DNA of 64,000 bases from Cristatella mucedo (taxonomy: Eukaryota > Bryozoa > Phylactolaemata > Cristatellidae): positions 1,500,001 through 1,564,000 of the forward strand of contig WPIO01000071.1 of assembly GCA_009760855.2 (NCBI GenBank), given 5' to 3'. The notes beneath the pieces were generated by a model. That model did no database searches and had not been told where the DNA came from. It worked only from the letters and a program-made list of their open reading frames with translations. Made by a program: the position numbers and the translations under genes. Below, one piece after another: positions 34,443-47,900 of the stretch. The stretch's first letter is position 1, and each line of letters opens with the position of its first letter.

Positions 34443-34521
34443 GACACACGCCCGTTTTGAGTGCCCCCTCTTCCCCAAGAAGCCAAGATGCCAAGGGCTT
34501 TACAGCGTCCATAGATGAGAA

Positions 34522-36417
34522 AACCTCAGGTGTGCCGGCATGACTGCCTTGAACCAGCCTTGAACTTTGCCATCATGTCCGCGATGGTTTTCGATGCTAC
34601 TTTTCGGCAAACACCGTTGGAGCTCAGCTCCAGATCCGAAGTGTTACGGACCAAAAGGTGTGCACCTGTAGCTGGTCAAGCAAGACGAGCTGCAAAGCAC
34701 AAATACTTGGCTTGTAGGGTCCTTATGTAACGCCGAAGGCTCGGCGGGGTAAGCTTGACCTGCCGCTTACCTAGCGGCGTAGCCTATCGCTTAATGCCGT
34801 TCGGTGCGCGCCTACGCTGCAATAAGCTGGCCGCCACGAAACGAGCGTTTCTGGCTCTGACCTGCTTACCGTTACTAAAGGGGGTCGTGAGTCCGCGGCG
34901 TGAATTGGAAAGCGAGACACACAAATTGGGGATTTTACTGAACTTTATTCGCAAGCGCACAAAGTCGCTGTGCGTCTAGTTCAGCTTTATCTCCACACTC
35001 CTCGCACGCTCTCAACTGCACCAACACTCTTGCAGAGGGACTACTCCTCCACACTAAGCGCGACCCGGACCCTAAACCCTAACCGGTGAACTAGGAATCC
35101 GTTCCCACCTGTGCCGAGGGAATACCCCAAACACGCCAACTTAAAACACTCTTACGGAGGGAATACTCCTCCGCACTGAAGCGCATACCGGAGTCTAAAC
35201 CCTGACGGGTGAACTAGAACTCGGTTTCCACCAGTGCGACCGGAATACCCCACACACGCCAACTCAAGCACTCCTGCGGAGGAAATACTTCTTCACACTG
35301 GGGCTGCTTACGTGTATAATGGGAAACGACCCAAATAGACGGAGCCCGAACCAGAGTCTAAACCCTGACCGGTGAACTAGAACTCGGTTTCCAATAGTGC
35401 GGCAGGAATACTTCACACACGCCACCTCAAGCACTCTTGCGGAGGGAATACTTCTCCGCACTGGGGCTGCTTACGAGTATAATGGGAAACGACCCAAATA
35501 GACGGAGCCCGAACCAGAGTCTAAACCCTGACCGGGAACTAGAACTCGGTTTCCACCAGTGCGGCAGGAATACTCCACACACGCCAACTCCAAAATGCCA
35601 GCCCGGGCGCGATACGACCGTTTTCGGTGGAGTTCCACCGAATCCTCTTTGAGCTGTCTCGTCCTGTTCCGTCCATCGTCGGCGGACAGCCCGCCCTCCT
35701 CCCTCGCTTTCAGAGAAACGAGTGCCCGACGGCGTCGAGGCGCAGAGCCGGACCATAGACAAAAGACACGAGGCAAAAGACCCAGAGCGAGCGTCGCTCG
35801 ACTCTTAAATACTTGGCTGAGACAATGGGACAAGAGCTTAGTGGTATTGGGCCCGACACCGTGGCTCATTACGGTGAGGAATTAATACCGGCACTAGGCC
35901 ACTGGAATGTCCCCTCTGTCCAGCTTGAATGGCGAATGGGTTCCAGACGATTCTTTCTTGGAAAGAGGGAAGGCGGGGTTGACAGGCCAGCCAACATCTA
36001 TCAGCAGCTTCCGCGAGTATCGGACCAATTCTAAAGGCCGAATCGCCACCGCTCGTCTCAGAGCTTCCTGGCCTGCTCCTAAGCGCTTCCTCTCTAACCG
36101 CACTGACGCTCCTCTCTGGCTCACTGCTCCAGGACAAAGGGGCTCTAGCCCGTCGCCGAACAGCTCTTGTTCGCTCTAAAATTCAGCCAAAGCCAGCAGG
36201 GCGCTACACTTATATTTGCCAGCAAGGTAGCTGCCCTCCAAGCACACTGCCAGGCCATTAAAGCAGATTTCTTAGACGAATCCGGACAGCTTCTGATGGG
36301 CTGGCCCAGCTAGTCAGTCGCACGATCGGAACCATTTAGTACGTTCATGGGACAGCATCGAAGTTGGCTGAGGCTGGTTGTTCGGTCGCCGTTGGTCTGT
36401 GTCTCCCTAGCCGTTGC
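34522..36417. mobile_element. Insertion of 1.9 kb private to unit 2, family unknown
   Basis: Unit 1 runs straight from the CAGCGTCCATA sequence (13240) to the GTCATGC...TCGCTGC sequence (13290). In unit 2 about 1.9 kb lies between the same two landmarks. The insert contains four tandem repeat units (35030-35593) and GC-rich sequence with short unassigned frames. No reverse transcriptase, transposase, LTR pair or clear terminal inverted repeats were seen. It could be a non-autonomous element. Confidence 0.6.
35030..35593. repeat. Tandem repeat array, four units of about 121 or 150-166 bp
   Basis: Each unit carries CTAAACCCT(A/G)AC, GGTGAACTAGAACTCGG, a run with CAGTGCG..GGAATAC, CACACACGCCA and CTCTTGCGGAGGGA. 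Units 3 and 4 share an extra block of about 45 bases (GGGGCTGCTTACG to GAGCCCGAACC) that units 1 and 2 lack. Confidence 0.9.
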
Positions 36418-36702
36418 ACGTCATGCCAGCTGCTATAGTCATGTCTGGTCGCTGCCGCTCGCACGCTTTCCTGGATCTGCGGCAGCGCCACGACCGACGG
36501 CACGCACGAAGCTGCTCAGAAAAGAGCGCGGCCACAAGATGGTGGATCGGCAATGGCGGAATCCACAAGATGGTGGATCGGTAGTGGTGAAACCCGTGAT
36601 GGTGGATGCATGATGGTGGCTCCTTTGGTGAAATCGATTTCTAAAAGACATGCAGTCTCTTCCTTCATTACTGGCGCCGAAGACAGCTGCGTGGCTTCTT
36701 TT

Positions 36703-36840
36703 AGACATGTCCGAATATGTCCGAGTGTGTCCGATGCCAGCACATGTCCGAACGCGTCAGAGGCCAGCATATTTCCAGCCATCACATGCCTGAGCTTGTC
36801 CGAGGCCAGCACATGTATGAGCTTGTCCGAGAAAGCCAGC
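36703..36840. repeat. TCCGAGGCCAGCACATG minisatellite
   Basis: Roughly six imperfect units around GTCCGA(G/T)GCCAGCACATG. Unit 1 has a single copy at 13502-13530, so it expanded after the duplication. Confidence 0.8.
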
Positions 36841-37830
36841 GAGTTTCCACAAGAACAACAACTCACAGAACAATCGTTGGCTAAAGATCGAAGTCAACAA
36901 CGTCACAAAAATCGCTTCAACGGCATTCGCTTCATTTGAGTGTCAATTAGATCGACTACACGACGTAGCGTATGTGGTAAAGTGGGTCTACAGCTTGCAT
37001 GTCGGCGATCCCTACTGTCCTGGACCGCCTCTGCCGCATTGCCAAAAATCCTGTAACCATCGCGTTTTCCAGAAAATAAGACTTATAACGGAAAATTAGC
37101 GCCAGCAGGATTTCTCTAGGTGCTGGTGATGTAAGCCCACTCCGACAATGAGCCACGGTTAATGGGTAATGATATTGCACCAAAGAAAACAAATAAATGA
37201 TTTAAATAAATTCATCGTATATATAAAAAATAAATGAAGAAAAATCAGCAAGGAAAGTTGATCAAGCTTAGCCTGCAAGACTTGGGCGGAGAACTCACGA
37301 ATTACGGTCACTAACCGCAATGTTGCCATTGCACTATGGGCAGATTACATGGAAAAAAGTGTTCACTAGACAAAATTTCTGGTGCTGGTCGTGAGAAATT
37401 GGGGCCCGTGACTCTACGACTCTTATCTTGTCTTTCTCTACACGAAATAGATACGCCGGAAATTCAGGCCGGAATTCATAGGTTCAGTTCGTATACTGAC
37501 GACAATCTTCCAGAAAACGACGACGACACGACTGCATTTGAGTATACGCAGTTTTTGTACGTGAATAAATGTAAATTGTTGTACGTCAACAAATGTATAT
37601 CTTCGTACATGAAAAATGACATCCCTCGAAAATAAACCGATTAAGTTGTGTTTTTGGCTCGACTGTTAACAGAAGAAGTTGTGTAAGACAATAGCCCATA
37701 GCTAAAACAAGCTCGGGCAGCATCTAGATCTCTCTAGATGCTGCACGTCATGCAAACCGCTATAGGTAGTCACTGCTTGTCGCTGCCGCTTTCAAGCAGG
37801 CAGTTTATATTATACCATATAATAATATGT

Positions 37831-37887
<57 letters not shown>
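37831..37887. repeat. (TA)n microsatellite
   Basis: TA run of about 57 bases, counterpart of the compound run at 14395-14512. Confidence 0.95.
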
Positions 37888-37888
<1 letters not shown>

Positions 37889-38727
37889 CATAAGATGCGT
37901 GAACTTAACATATGCTGTATTTTCGGGGGAATGCAGCAGCAGAAAATCGGTTAATTTATCAGTTATTTTACCTTGGTGGATATCTCCGAACGGCGCCAGT
38001 TTTTATGGAATTGTGATTGATCATTTAGGTAGATTTGGCCACTAATTTTGGAGGATTGATTAACGCATTGATCTTGGGCTTGATGAAACTTATAAGCACG
38101 GCCGCTGAGAGGACTACCACAGAAGTTCGCTTGCTGCCAGCAGGTCAGAAGAATCAATAAGGTCCGTCACATCAGTTCAGGGTCCATGAAGATTCACCCC
38201 TGTTGGCACGACGTACCTAAACTAGCTCTGACATAAATGAAAATACATGGCCAAAAGGGTCAACGGGCAAAGACCTCAAGCCAGCACTGGCTATAATCTA
38301 AGTGCACAAACCTTAAGCAAGCACAAACAGGGGTCAGAGTGCAAAGACCAGGAGCATGCTTGCAAGGGCTGTAGATAAAATCCGGCCGGGCTTGACCAAT
38401 GGTGCCGTGCAAGGCCAGTTCACAGTCAATACAGACAAAAATACAGACAACTGAGCAGCAGCAGTGAGTACTATGCATGCGAATGCACAGGCCGGAATCG
38501 CCTCGATGAGACTGAGCTGCGGCAGCAGCAGCAGCAGCTTCTAGCTGCAGCTGCTGCTGCTGCCGGCAGCTGCAGTTTCTATTGCGGGTAGCTTTGTGTA
38601 AGAACGGCCGGCCCAGATGCAAAGAGCATGTTCGGACTACTGCCTGATGTTACCGAGAAGCAAACCAGCTGCCTGAACTAACAAGGCAGGAGCAGCATCA
38701 AAGAATTGCAGGCCAACGAAGCCAAGC

Positions 38728-38733
38728 TTTATT
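38728..38733 (-). terminator. Candidate poly(A) signal of gene C
   Basis: AATAAA on the minus strand, 513 bases after the gene C stop. It is the exact counterpart of the gene B signal, at a constant offset of 23456. Confidence 0.55.
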
Positions 38734-39245
38734 ATGTCGAGGTCTTCCGAAGAACGAACTGACTCGATCGATCAGCCGAGTTCGTTCGAACTGCAGCCAA
38801 CCAAGGAATGCATTTTGCTCCAAGCAGCCCGCAAGTGCAGAACGCCGGTCGATGGAGAAGGTTTACTGACTAAAATCACTGGCGACTGGACCACCCTCTC
38901 CGAACGGCTGGGACAAGCTCGAAGCCACGAATTACAGTACATACAGGGTCCTATGGCACGCTCTAAGGAACATCTCGATCTGATTTATCTGATCGTGTCA
39001 CCTACTCACCAACGCTGCCGAACGCAGCGTCTCAAGAGCTCCAGGAAACATTCCTGCACAAGTTCCGAGGTAGAGTGGAGCTAGGAGAAAGGTCATGGGA
39101 AGGGGCCCCAGCTGCTGCTGCCAAACAGCAGGGCTTGGTCTCTGCCTAATCCACCAGCCATTGGAGCCAGAACAAAAGTTTCGGTAGTCGATCAAGCTCT
39201 CTCGCAGCCGACTTGTGGCACAGCCGTCGGCATCACGTCAGCCAC
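38728..39245 (-). other. Gene C 3' UTR (inferred)
   Basis: From stop to AATAAA. Nearly identical to the gene B 3' UTR with no gaps, although nearby introns have many. Confidence 0.6.
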
Positions 39246-40716
39246 TTATTGCCACGGACCCCAGACTCCACCGTGGTACTTGGGGTCGCATCTCGGGTCA
39301 GGCGGTGGGTACCAGACCGGAACTGCTGTCGACTCGTAGTAGCTCAGCCTGTCGAGCAGTTGGCGCACGATATCCGGGTACCTGGCTGACACATCGATTC
39401 GCTCGCTGGGATCGCTGACGACGTCGAACAGCCAAACGTTCTTGACCGGCTTCGCATCGTCGACTGCCCAGTTCTCTGGCTGCCTGCGATGCTGGATGAC
39501 CCGGAGGCTGGATTCGGCGTCTGCTCCAGATTAATAAAAAATAGTGAATTGTAAATCTGATAGAGATACAAGCGACGAAGCTGCATGCGATGCCGATGCA
39601 CAAAAAGCACAAAACGCCTCTGTGTACAACGATATCGCAGGAGCAGAGCCAGAGGGCAGAAGGCAAAGGGAAAAGACCAGATGGAGAACTGACCATCGGT
39701 TTAGGAACATAAACACAGATGCGATGCTGTTTTATTGGTCAAATTAGATATACAGATGTTAGTGACTGCAATTGAAGCCCATTGCTAGGGCAAAATGGCT
39801 TCCCAATGAAGCCAACATCAGCAGATGGCTTGAGCTCGATCATAATATATTACATAATGCATTGCTCGATCGTAAGACATTGTAGCGGATCCCTAGGCAG
39901 TGGCCCGGGTGTGTGACCGGTGTGCTGATTGGACTAGAGATGGACCTGGTCGCACTTGGAACACACGTGGTCGCACTTGGAACGCACCTGGAATGCCCTT
40001 AGCCCCACGATGGCGATGACTGGAGAAAAGTCATACTGCTCACGGGACAAGGCCCGACAAAACTCGTGAGGCTCTTCTCAAGACGAATGATAAATCAACC
40101 AATCAATTCATGATCAATGATTGATAGAGTTCTCATCGCTCAGACCTCTTTCCCTCTGAGCGAGGCGGCTAGCAGCTACCTCTCTGCTAGCTGTGCTTCT
40201 AATGCAATTGTGGCGAGTCTTGTGGTGGATTATCAATCGAAGCAACTTTCCACATCACAACTACGTTTATTTAACCATTACTAGCACTAATGTTACCTAA
40301 TGGAAGCACGAAACCAACATTTACAGGCAGGCATTACAGAAGCAGATGGGCGACTTCGGCGGCTTGAGATGGCCAGTTCGAGGCCAACGTCAAGGCCGTC
40401 TCAAGCATCGCTGGGCTGAGGCAGATTAGGTTCCAGACATTCTCACTGGGCTGAGGCGGTGGATCGAGTGGATCGAGCACGGTCAAGGTTAACAGCGACT
40501 ATACCTTTGAGTGGCAGAGGCTGCAGGTGGAGGTCGTCGCCCGGCGGTGGCACCCAGCTGTCGAATCCTGGGTCACCTGTCAGCAGCTTCCATTTGCCTA
40601 CTCGGATGGCCGCCTGGCGACTCGTGTTGAACGTGTCGTTGTACAGCGGCTTACCGAGTGCTGGATACAGCGGGTCGATGTTGTGCAGGATCTCCTGCAG
40701 CAGGATGCAGCATGCG

Positions 40717-40748
<32 letters not shown>

Positions 40749-42755
40749 AATGCATCAATGCTGCTGCTGCTGCTAATGCATCACTGCTGCTGCTGCTGCT
40801 GCTGCTAATGCATCACTGCTGCTACTACTGCTAATGCATCACTGCTGCTGCCGCTGCCTGCTGCACAGCTGCAGGGTGCAGGTGTCAGTGCCAACGGGAC
40901 GCTGAGCCCAGGCCGGAAAGCAGAGCCTTGTCGCCTGGGAGATCCGTGGGGATACGTGGCTAGAAGCGCTAGAACACTTACCGGACGGGGGCTGGCAGCC
41001 CCCTCGCTAAGTGTCGGCCACTGGTCGTAGCCGTCCAGCCCGTAGTCGGGCAGAGAGCCGCCGGCCACGCCCACCAGGGTCGGATACCAGTCGGAAACGT
41101 GCATCAGCTCACTGCTCACTGCACCGGAGCGAGGCAGTGCCGGACCGCTGACGAACGCTACGCCTCGGACGCCTGCGCGGCAGCAAGGACGAACAACTTT
41201 AGGGACCCGAGGTCGGACGCTTGCGCGAGCGACAAGTCCACAAAATTGATCTGACAGTTGAGCCAGCCACTGGATGAGACGCTGGATGAGCCGCTGGATG
41301 AGACGCTGGAAGGGCCGCTGGATGAGATGCTGGATGAGACGCTGGATGAGACGCTGGATGAGAGCTGGATGAGAGCTGGATGAGCCGCTGGATGAGATGC
41401 TGGATGAGATTTGAGGCATCGCAATGCATTCGGAACATTTCATTTAGATACTGGTACCCAAGTAAGCTAAAGGAGAATAAGCTTCATACAGTGATAATAA
41501 CAATAATAATAATAATATTGCACTTGATAAAGCGCCCTCAGAGAACTTAATCTCTTTCTAGGCGCTTTACATTTGCTGCAAAGTGATATGCAATAGAATA
41601 GTAAGTAAAATCATGCTTGAAAAAAAATGAATAATATGGTTAGGGGTGACATGCACAGGGTCAGCATGCAAATGTGGTTAGTGGCAGCATGCACAGTGTC
41701 AGCACGCATAAGCACATCAAGGACGAATCACAGGGACCCACTAAATGCTGTCCTAAATAGGTGTGTTTTTAAGTTTCTTTTAAATGTGGTCAGGTCAGGG
41801 GATGTTCTGACGCTGGTCGGGAGGGAGTTCCAGGCTTTGGGAGCATACGAGCTAAATGCACGGTCTCCAAAGGATTTAAGGTTTGCACGAGGTATTTCCA
41901 GACTGTTGGATTCCGGAAAGCAGGTGGTACGATGTTTGGCCTGATGGGGGAGTATATCTAACAGATAGGCTGGAGCCATAGAATGAAGAGACCTAAAAGT
42001 GAGCGACAAAACCTTGAAGTCAATCCGTTGCCTCACTGGTAGCCAGTGCAGGTCGGCGAGAAGTGGAGTGATGTGGCAACTGCGATGCTCACGACAGACA
42101 AGCCTAGCTGCAGAGTTTTGCACCAGCTGCAATCGCCTGATCGCACATGCTGGTAGGCCAGTAAGCAGTGAGTTGCAGAAGTCGAGACGGGATGTCACGA
42201 ATGCATGGACCAACTTGGACGTGGTATCCTTATCTAAACAAGCCCTAATTTTAGCAATGTTGTGAAGCTGTAAATAGGCAGATTTGACTGTGGAGCTGAT
42301 GTGGTCGTCTAACGAGAGGTCGCTTTGGAATATGACACCTATATTTCGAGCTGATTCAACTGGAGATATGCTGGTAGAGCCAATTTTGAGAGTCAGCCTT
42401 TCCAATTTCTGAATGACACTGGGTTTGCCCATAACTAGTAAGGTAGTTTCAAGTGCAATATTATTATTATACGGTGGAGCAAATGCATTGAGGTAAAGGT
42501 GAAATTCATCTTTGCTTTAAATAATGGGAAGTCAGGGAATGTCGTGTCATCAGTCGGCAAAATTCTCAGGGTATTAAGGAACAGGGACCGAAGGCATCGA
42601 AAGGACTTGAGGATGGCTAGATGCTCAGCAAACTACTTGAGTCAGACCAGTTGATAGTATGTCTAGAAGCAATGGACCATATATATATATATATATATAT
42701 TTATTTATTTATTTATATTTATATATATATTTATATATATAGATATATATTTATG

Positions 42756-42792
<37 letters not shown>

Positions 42793-42802
42793 ATAGATAT
42801 AT

Positions 42803-42841
<39 letters not shown>

Positions 42842-42883
42842 TATAGATAGATATATATATGTGTGTGTGTGTATGTGTGTGTC

Positions 42884-42933
<50 letters not shown>

Positions 42934-44918
42934 TTCAATGAAGATGCTTTAATAAATATTATAACGACTATATATATATACATATATGTGTTTGTAAACA
43001 TTGCAGAGTAAATCGTATATTACAACTCGATACTGCTTGTAGATAGCTTTTATAAGGAGTTTTTCTCTGTCGGCCATGATGCATGCTAATAGTACACACA
43101 GATGCCAAAGGAAGCATCCATACTTGACTTCTGAACTTGTACTGATGAAGGCCGATATGGACCCAAAGTCATAAAAACGTCCTCCTTTCTACCTCCACCG
43201 ACTAAAGCACAGCGTTCGCACTCAAATGCCTGCTCTTACCTCCTTCCCAGTAGGTTGCCTTCCGGCCTCGCAGAGGCCAGTTATTGCCGCCGGACAGTGT
43301 CTGGCCGCCATTGTCCGTGGTGAACACGAGCAGCGTGTTGTCCCACAGGCCAGCGTCCTGCAGGGCCCGAGTGACGTTGCCGACAGCCTCGTCCATGGCT
43401 GCAACCATACCTGCATAGGTGCGCCGGTCTGTGCTGTTGATAAAGCCGTAGGGTTGCTCGTACTGTGCCGGCACCTAGGGCAGATTTATGGACGTCATTA
43501 TGCGGAAAGCCTAGCACTCGGCATGGTCTAGATGAGTGACTGATGATACAACCAAACTGTGGTACTAGCAAATCCAACAGTCTGGAAATACCTCGTACAA
43601 ACCTTAAATCCTTTGGAGACCGTGCATTTAGCTCGTATGCTCCCAAAGCCTGGAACTCCCTCCCGACCAGCGTCAGAACATCCCCTGACCTGACCACATT
43701 TAAAAGAAACTTAAAAACACACCTATTTAGGACAGCATTTAGTGGGTCCCTGTGATTCGTCCTTGATGTGCTTATGCGTGCTGACACTGTGCATGCTGCC
43801 ACTAACCACATTTGCATGCTGACACTGTGCATGTCACCCCTAACCATATTATTCATTTCGTTTGTTTTTCAAGCATGATTTTACTTACTACTCTATTGCA
43901 TATCACTTTGCAGCAAATGTAAAGCGCCTAGAAAGAGATTAAGTTCTCTGAGGGCGCTTTATCAAGTGCAATATTATTATTATTATTATTATTAAACTGA
44001 GCAAAACAATAATAATATTAACACACTTGATAAAGCCCCCTCACAGAACTCAATCTCTTTTTAGGCGCTTTACATTTGCTGCAAAGGAAACACGATCGAG
44101 TGGTTAATGGTAGCATGCTCGATAAATAACATGAAAAACATGGTTAGGGGTGACATGCACTAGGTCAGCATGTAAGTGTGGTTGGTGGCTGCATGATCAG
44201 TGTCAGCACGCATAAGCACATGAAGGACAAATTACAGGGACCCACTAAATGCTGTCCTTAATAGGTGTGTTTTCAAGTTCTTTTTAAATGTGGTCAAGTC
44301 AAGGGATGTCGTGACACAAGTCGGAAGTGAGTTTCAAGCATTGGGAGCATACAAACTAAATGCACGGTCTCCAAAGGATTTGAGGTTTGTACGAGGTATT
44401 GGTAAACTGCATGACTGACGATACAACGAAACTACGGTACAATAAAAGGGAAAAACCAGTGCTGCTTGGAAGCTGAAAAGCTACAAACGGGCTCATTGTG
44501 ACTGATCTAGTCAAGTATGCCAAATTTCAGCTAGGTAACCTAGCATAAAAATGTGGTCTGTTTAACAAGCATATTCGTATCATTAGGAGTTCTAAAGGCA
44601 TTTCTTACAAAAATTATGATTTGTTAAAATTCGTGAGCAAATTCAATGACTTTCGCGGTCTTGCAGTAGAATTTGGTCGAGCAGAAAACTAGGACAGCAG
44701 CAGCAGAATGACGTCACTAGTGGTGGCATGACGTCACGGAAAGTCATCACTGCGAGGCTCTCTCGGTGGCTCGGTAGCCTAAAGAATCGAAGGGCATTCC
44801 AAAGCTCGAGTGAGCTCCCTGTGTTTGCCCGTAAAATTAACTTATCTTAACGCTATCATGCAGTTTGGGGGAAAGTAGAGCAGAAGTGTGCTGGTACACA
44901 CACATTGGCATACATACA

Positions 44919-44959
<41 letters not shown>

Positions 44960-47900
44960 GCGAACGCTCACACAAGCATACATAAACCGTGTATCCATTT
45001 ATATGAACATACTATAGATACCAGTAGATACACATCCGTATACACAATTCATTCGTATACATATACGTATACATATACACAATTCATTCGTATAGCACCC
45101 CAAAGACAACTATATCTGTGTCCAGGCACTTTGCATGTGTCCCGTGACAATAAAAGAACTTAGCTTAACCATCCATACCATCGCATTTTTCAACCTTTTC
45201 AATGTTAGTTGTGTAGATAAATGACAAGCAAGGTGAGTGCATAAGCTTCGCCGGGTTTGTTACCACCCCAAATGGTTAAGAACTAGGCTTCGCCTGCAGC
45301 AGGAGCCTTGCTAGGCGACAGTGTTGCACTGCCACATACCTGAAGCGGTCCATGCACACTCTGGAAAGCCAAGTAAAGAAACAGAGGCTGCTGGTCGTCT
45401 TCGATTGCACCATACGTCTTGCCAGCACCTCTGCCGTGGGCCTTTACTAGTTCCTCGGCCCTCTGTGAGAACAGGAACGTGGAGTAGGTGCCGTTGGCGG
45501 TCGTCACGACTGTCAGATTGTCGCGAAGGTCAAGGCCGCACGTGTGATAGCACCGTGTGTGCCGATAGTAGTCCTCGCTGCCGGTCAAGTAACCATAGAA
45601 ACTGTCAAAGCCGCGATTGACAGGCAGATACTCTTCTTTGAAGAAGCCCAGGTGCCATTTTCCTGCAAAATCACAATTGCCAAGCTGATGACATCTTGCA
45701 TCACGATTATATAAAAATTCATTTCATTTATACATTCACTGACTGCTAGCATGGGTGAAATCGAGTGCGAATGTGTGACTAAAGCAGCTTTAGCTAGATT
45801 GAAACTGCCAACTAGCTCCATCAGAAAATCTAATCTCTGCCTTGGCACTTTGCAAATGGTGCACAGTAAGCATGATCGAATGATTAGTGGTAGCATGCTC
45901 AATGACACCAATTATGGTTAGATATAGCATGCACAGGGTCATTGTGCAAATATGTCTAGTGGCAGAATGCACCGTGTCAGCACCCATAAGCACGTGAAGG
46001 ACATGAACCCACTAAATGTTGTCAAAAATTGATCCGTCTTTAGTTTCTTTTTCAATGTAGTCAAGTCGGCGCCATGCCGTGAAGCAAGTCGGAAGTGAGT
46101 TCCAGGCTTTGGAAGCATACGAACTAAAGGACCGGTCTAGAAAGGATTTCAGGTTCATACAAGGTACAGGTAAACGATTAGATACCGAAAAGCATGTAGC
46201 ACTATGCTTAGCCTGGTGGGGAAGTAGATCTGATAGGTAGGTTGGAGCCAGAGAATGAAGGGACCTAAAACGGAGCGACAGAACCTTGAAGTCGATATGC
46301 TGCTTGACTGGGAGGCAGTGGAGATCGGCAAGAAATGATGTGATGTGGGAAACTGCGACCCCCTGATTTAAACAGGCAGAGGTAGCCCAGGAAGCAGTGA
46401 GTTACAGAAGTAGAGACGGGATTTCACAAATGCGTGTAACAATTTAGATGTAGTAAGTCTGTCTTCCTCGTCATGGGTGATTTCAACATTCACTTTGATA
46501 ACTTACCTGATCTTTCAGCACTGCATTTCATGCATTGACTGACTCATTGTCTCTTGTGGCTCATGTATATAAACCTCAAATCCATTGGAGACCGTGCATT
46601 TAGCTCGTATGCTCCCAAAGCCTGGAACTCACTCCCGACCTGCATCAGAACATCCCCTGACCTGACCACATTTAAAAGGAACCTAAAAACACACCTATTT
46701 AGGATAGCATTTGGTGAGTCCCTGTGATTCGTCCTTCACGTGCTTATGCATGCTGACACTGTGCATGCTGCCACTAACCACATTTGCATGCTGACCCTGT
46801 GCATGTCACCCCTAACCATGTCATTCATTTTGTTTGTTTTTCAAGCATGATTTTACTTACCATTTAATTGCATTTCCCTTTGCAGCAAATGTAAAGCGCC
46901 TAGAAAGAGATTAAGTTCTCTGAGGGCGCTTTATCAAGTACATTATTATTATTATTATCATAATTATTACATGGCCCTACTCATATCAAGGGTCACACAC
47001 TCTTGTTGTACGTTCGAGAATAGTGATTCGCGTCTGCTGCTCAGTCCCCCTTCCGATCTGTCGTCGTTTGTAGATAGCTACAACACGCCACTAGCTGACA
47101 GGCTTGACGAGTTTGCACCTCTGACTGCGCGCACTCACCCAGACGGCCTATGGTTTACTGCAGACATTAAACTAGCTAGGTCTACAAAGCGCAAGTTTGG
47201 AAAAGCATACAAAATATCAGGACCAACTGTCGATCGACAGGCATACGAGGACTATTGTAGGTCGTACCAATCGATCCTAGCTAAGGCCAAGTCTAGCTTC
47301 TATAAAAACATTGTTGAATCACAGATGCACAATCCAAAAATGCTGATGTCGACGATCAACCATCTCCTCAGCCACTCCCATGTACCAGCTGCTTACCTGA
47401 TGACCCCTGCGATGGTCGGCTGATCGCCTCTCGAGCTTATTTGTCCAGAAGATGGACAAGATGGAGGAGTCCATCCCTGCGATGGCAGCATCCCCCCTAG
47501 AATGCTGCCCCTCGATTCCTTGCCGCACCTAAACGTCTACATTCAAGCAGGTCTCTACTGACCTCGTCGTGAAGTTCATATTCCAATCAAAGAAGACTAC
47601 AAGTCATTTGGACCCTGTTTACCACTGTTCTGCTCCTACGTTGCATCGATCTGCTGCCACTATGCATAACTAACATCTTAAATGTGTCATTAGCCTCAGA
47701 TCATGTCCCAACACCTTTCAAAAAAGCTGTAGTCATGCACTACTCAAGAAAGCAATACTAGACCAAGAGAACTTGCACGCAGCCACGCCAGGTGCAATAA
47801 AAGTACGCAGGCACATCGTCACTGCGCCGGTGCCAAAGAGGATTCAAAGAGGACTCAAGACAGCAGCTGGAAAGCAGCCAAATGGCCGACAAACCTGCAT

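Larger units (their letters stand above)
41173..43239 (-). other. Gene C intron 4
   Basis: It holds a 12-bp minisatellite (41268-41410), LINE-A (41497-42448), a short plus-strand LINE tail (42449-42470) and a TA/GATA compound repeat (42680-42985). 43020-43239 matches gene B. Confidence 0.75.
43475..45339 (-). other. Gene C intron 3
   Basis: It holds two LINE-A fragments with tails facing each other (43562-43996 plus, 44008-44412 minus), both absent from gene B, and a (CA)n run (44920-44957). 44420-44900 matches gene B, and 45050-45140 has a weak SINE tail. Confidence 0.75.

Noticed and set aside
35030-35593. CRISPR-like array
   Set aside because: Units are adjacent tandem repeats with no regular spacers, in animal DNA.
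34522-36417. LTR retrotransposon
   Set aside because: No matching long terminal repeats, primer-binding site or pol domains were seen at its ends or inside.
37336-37635. 99-codon plus frame
   Set aside because: The matching stretch in unit 1 (14060-14300) has frame breaks, and the end repeats a GTACGT(G/C)AA(T/C)AAATG sequence. No family was recognised.
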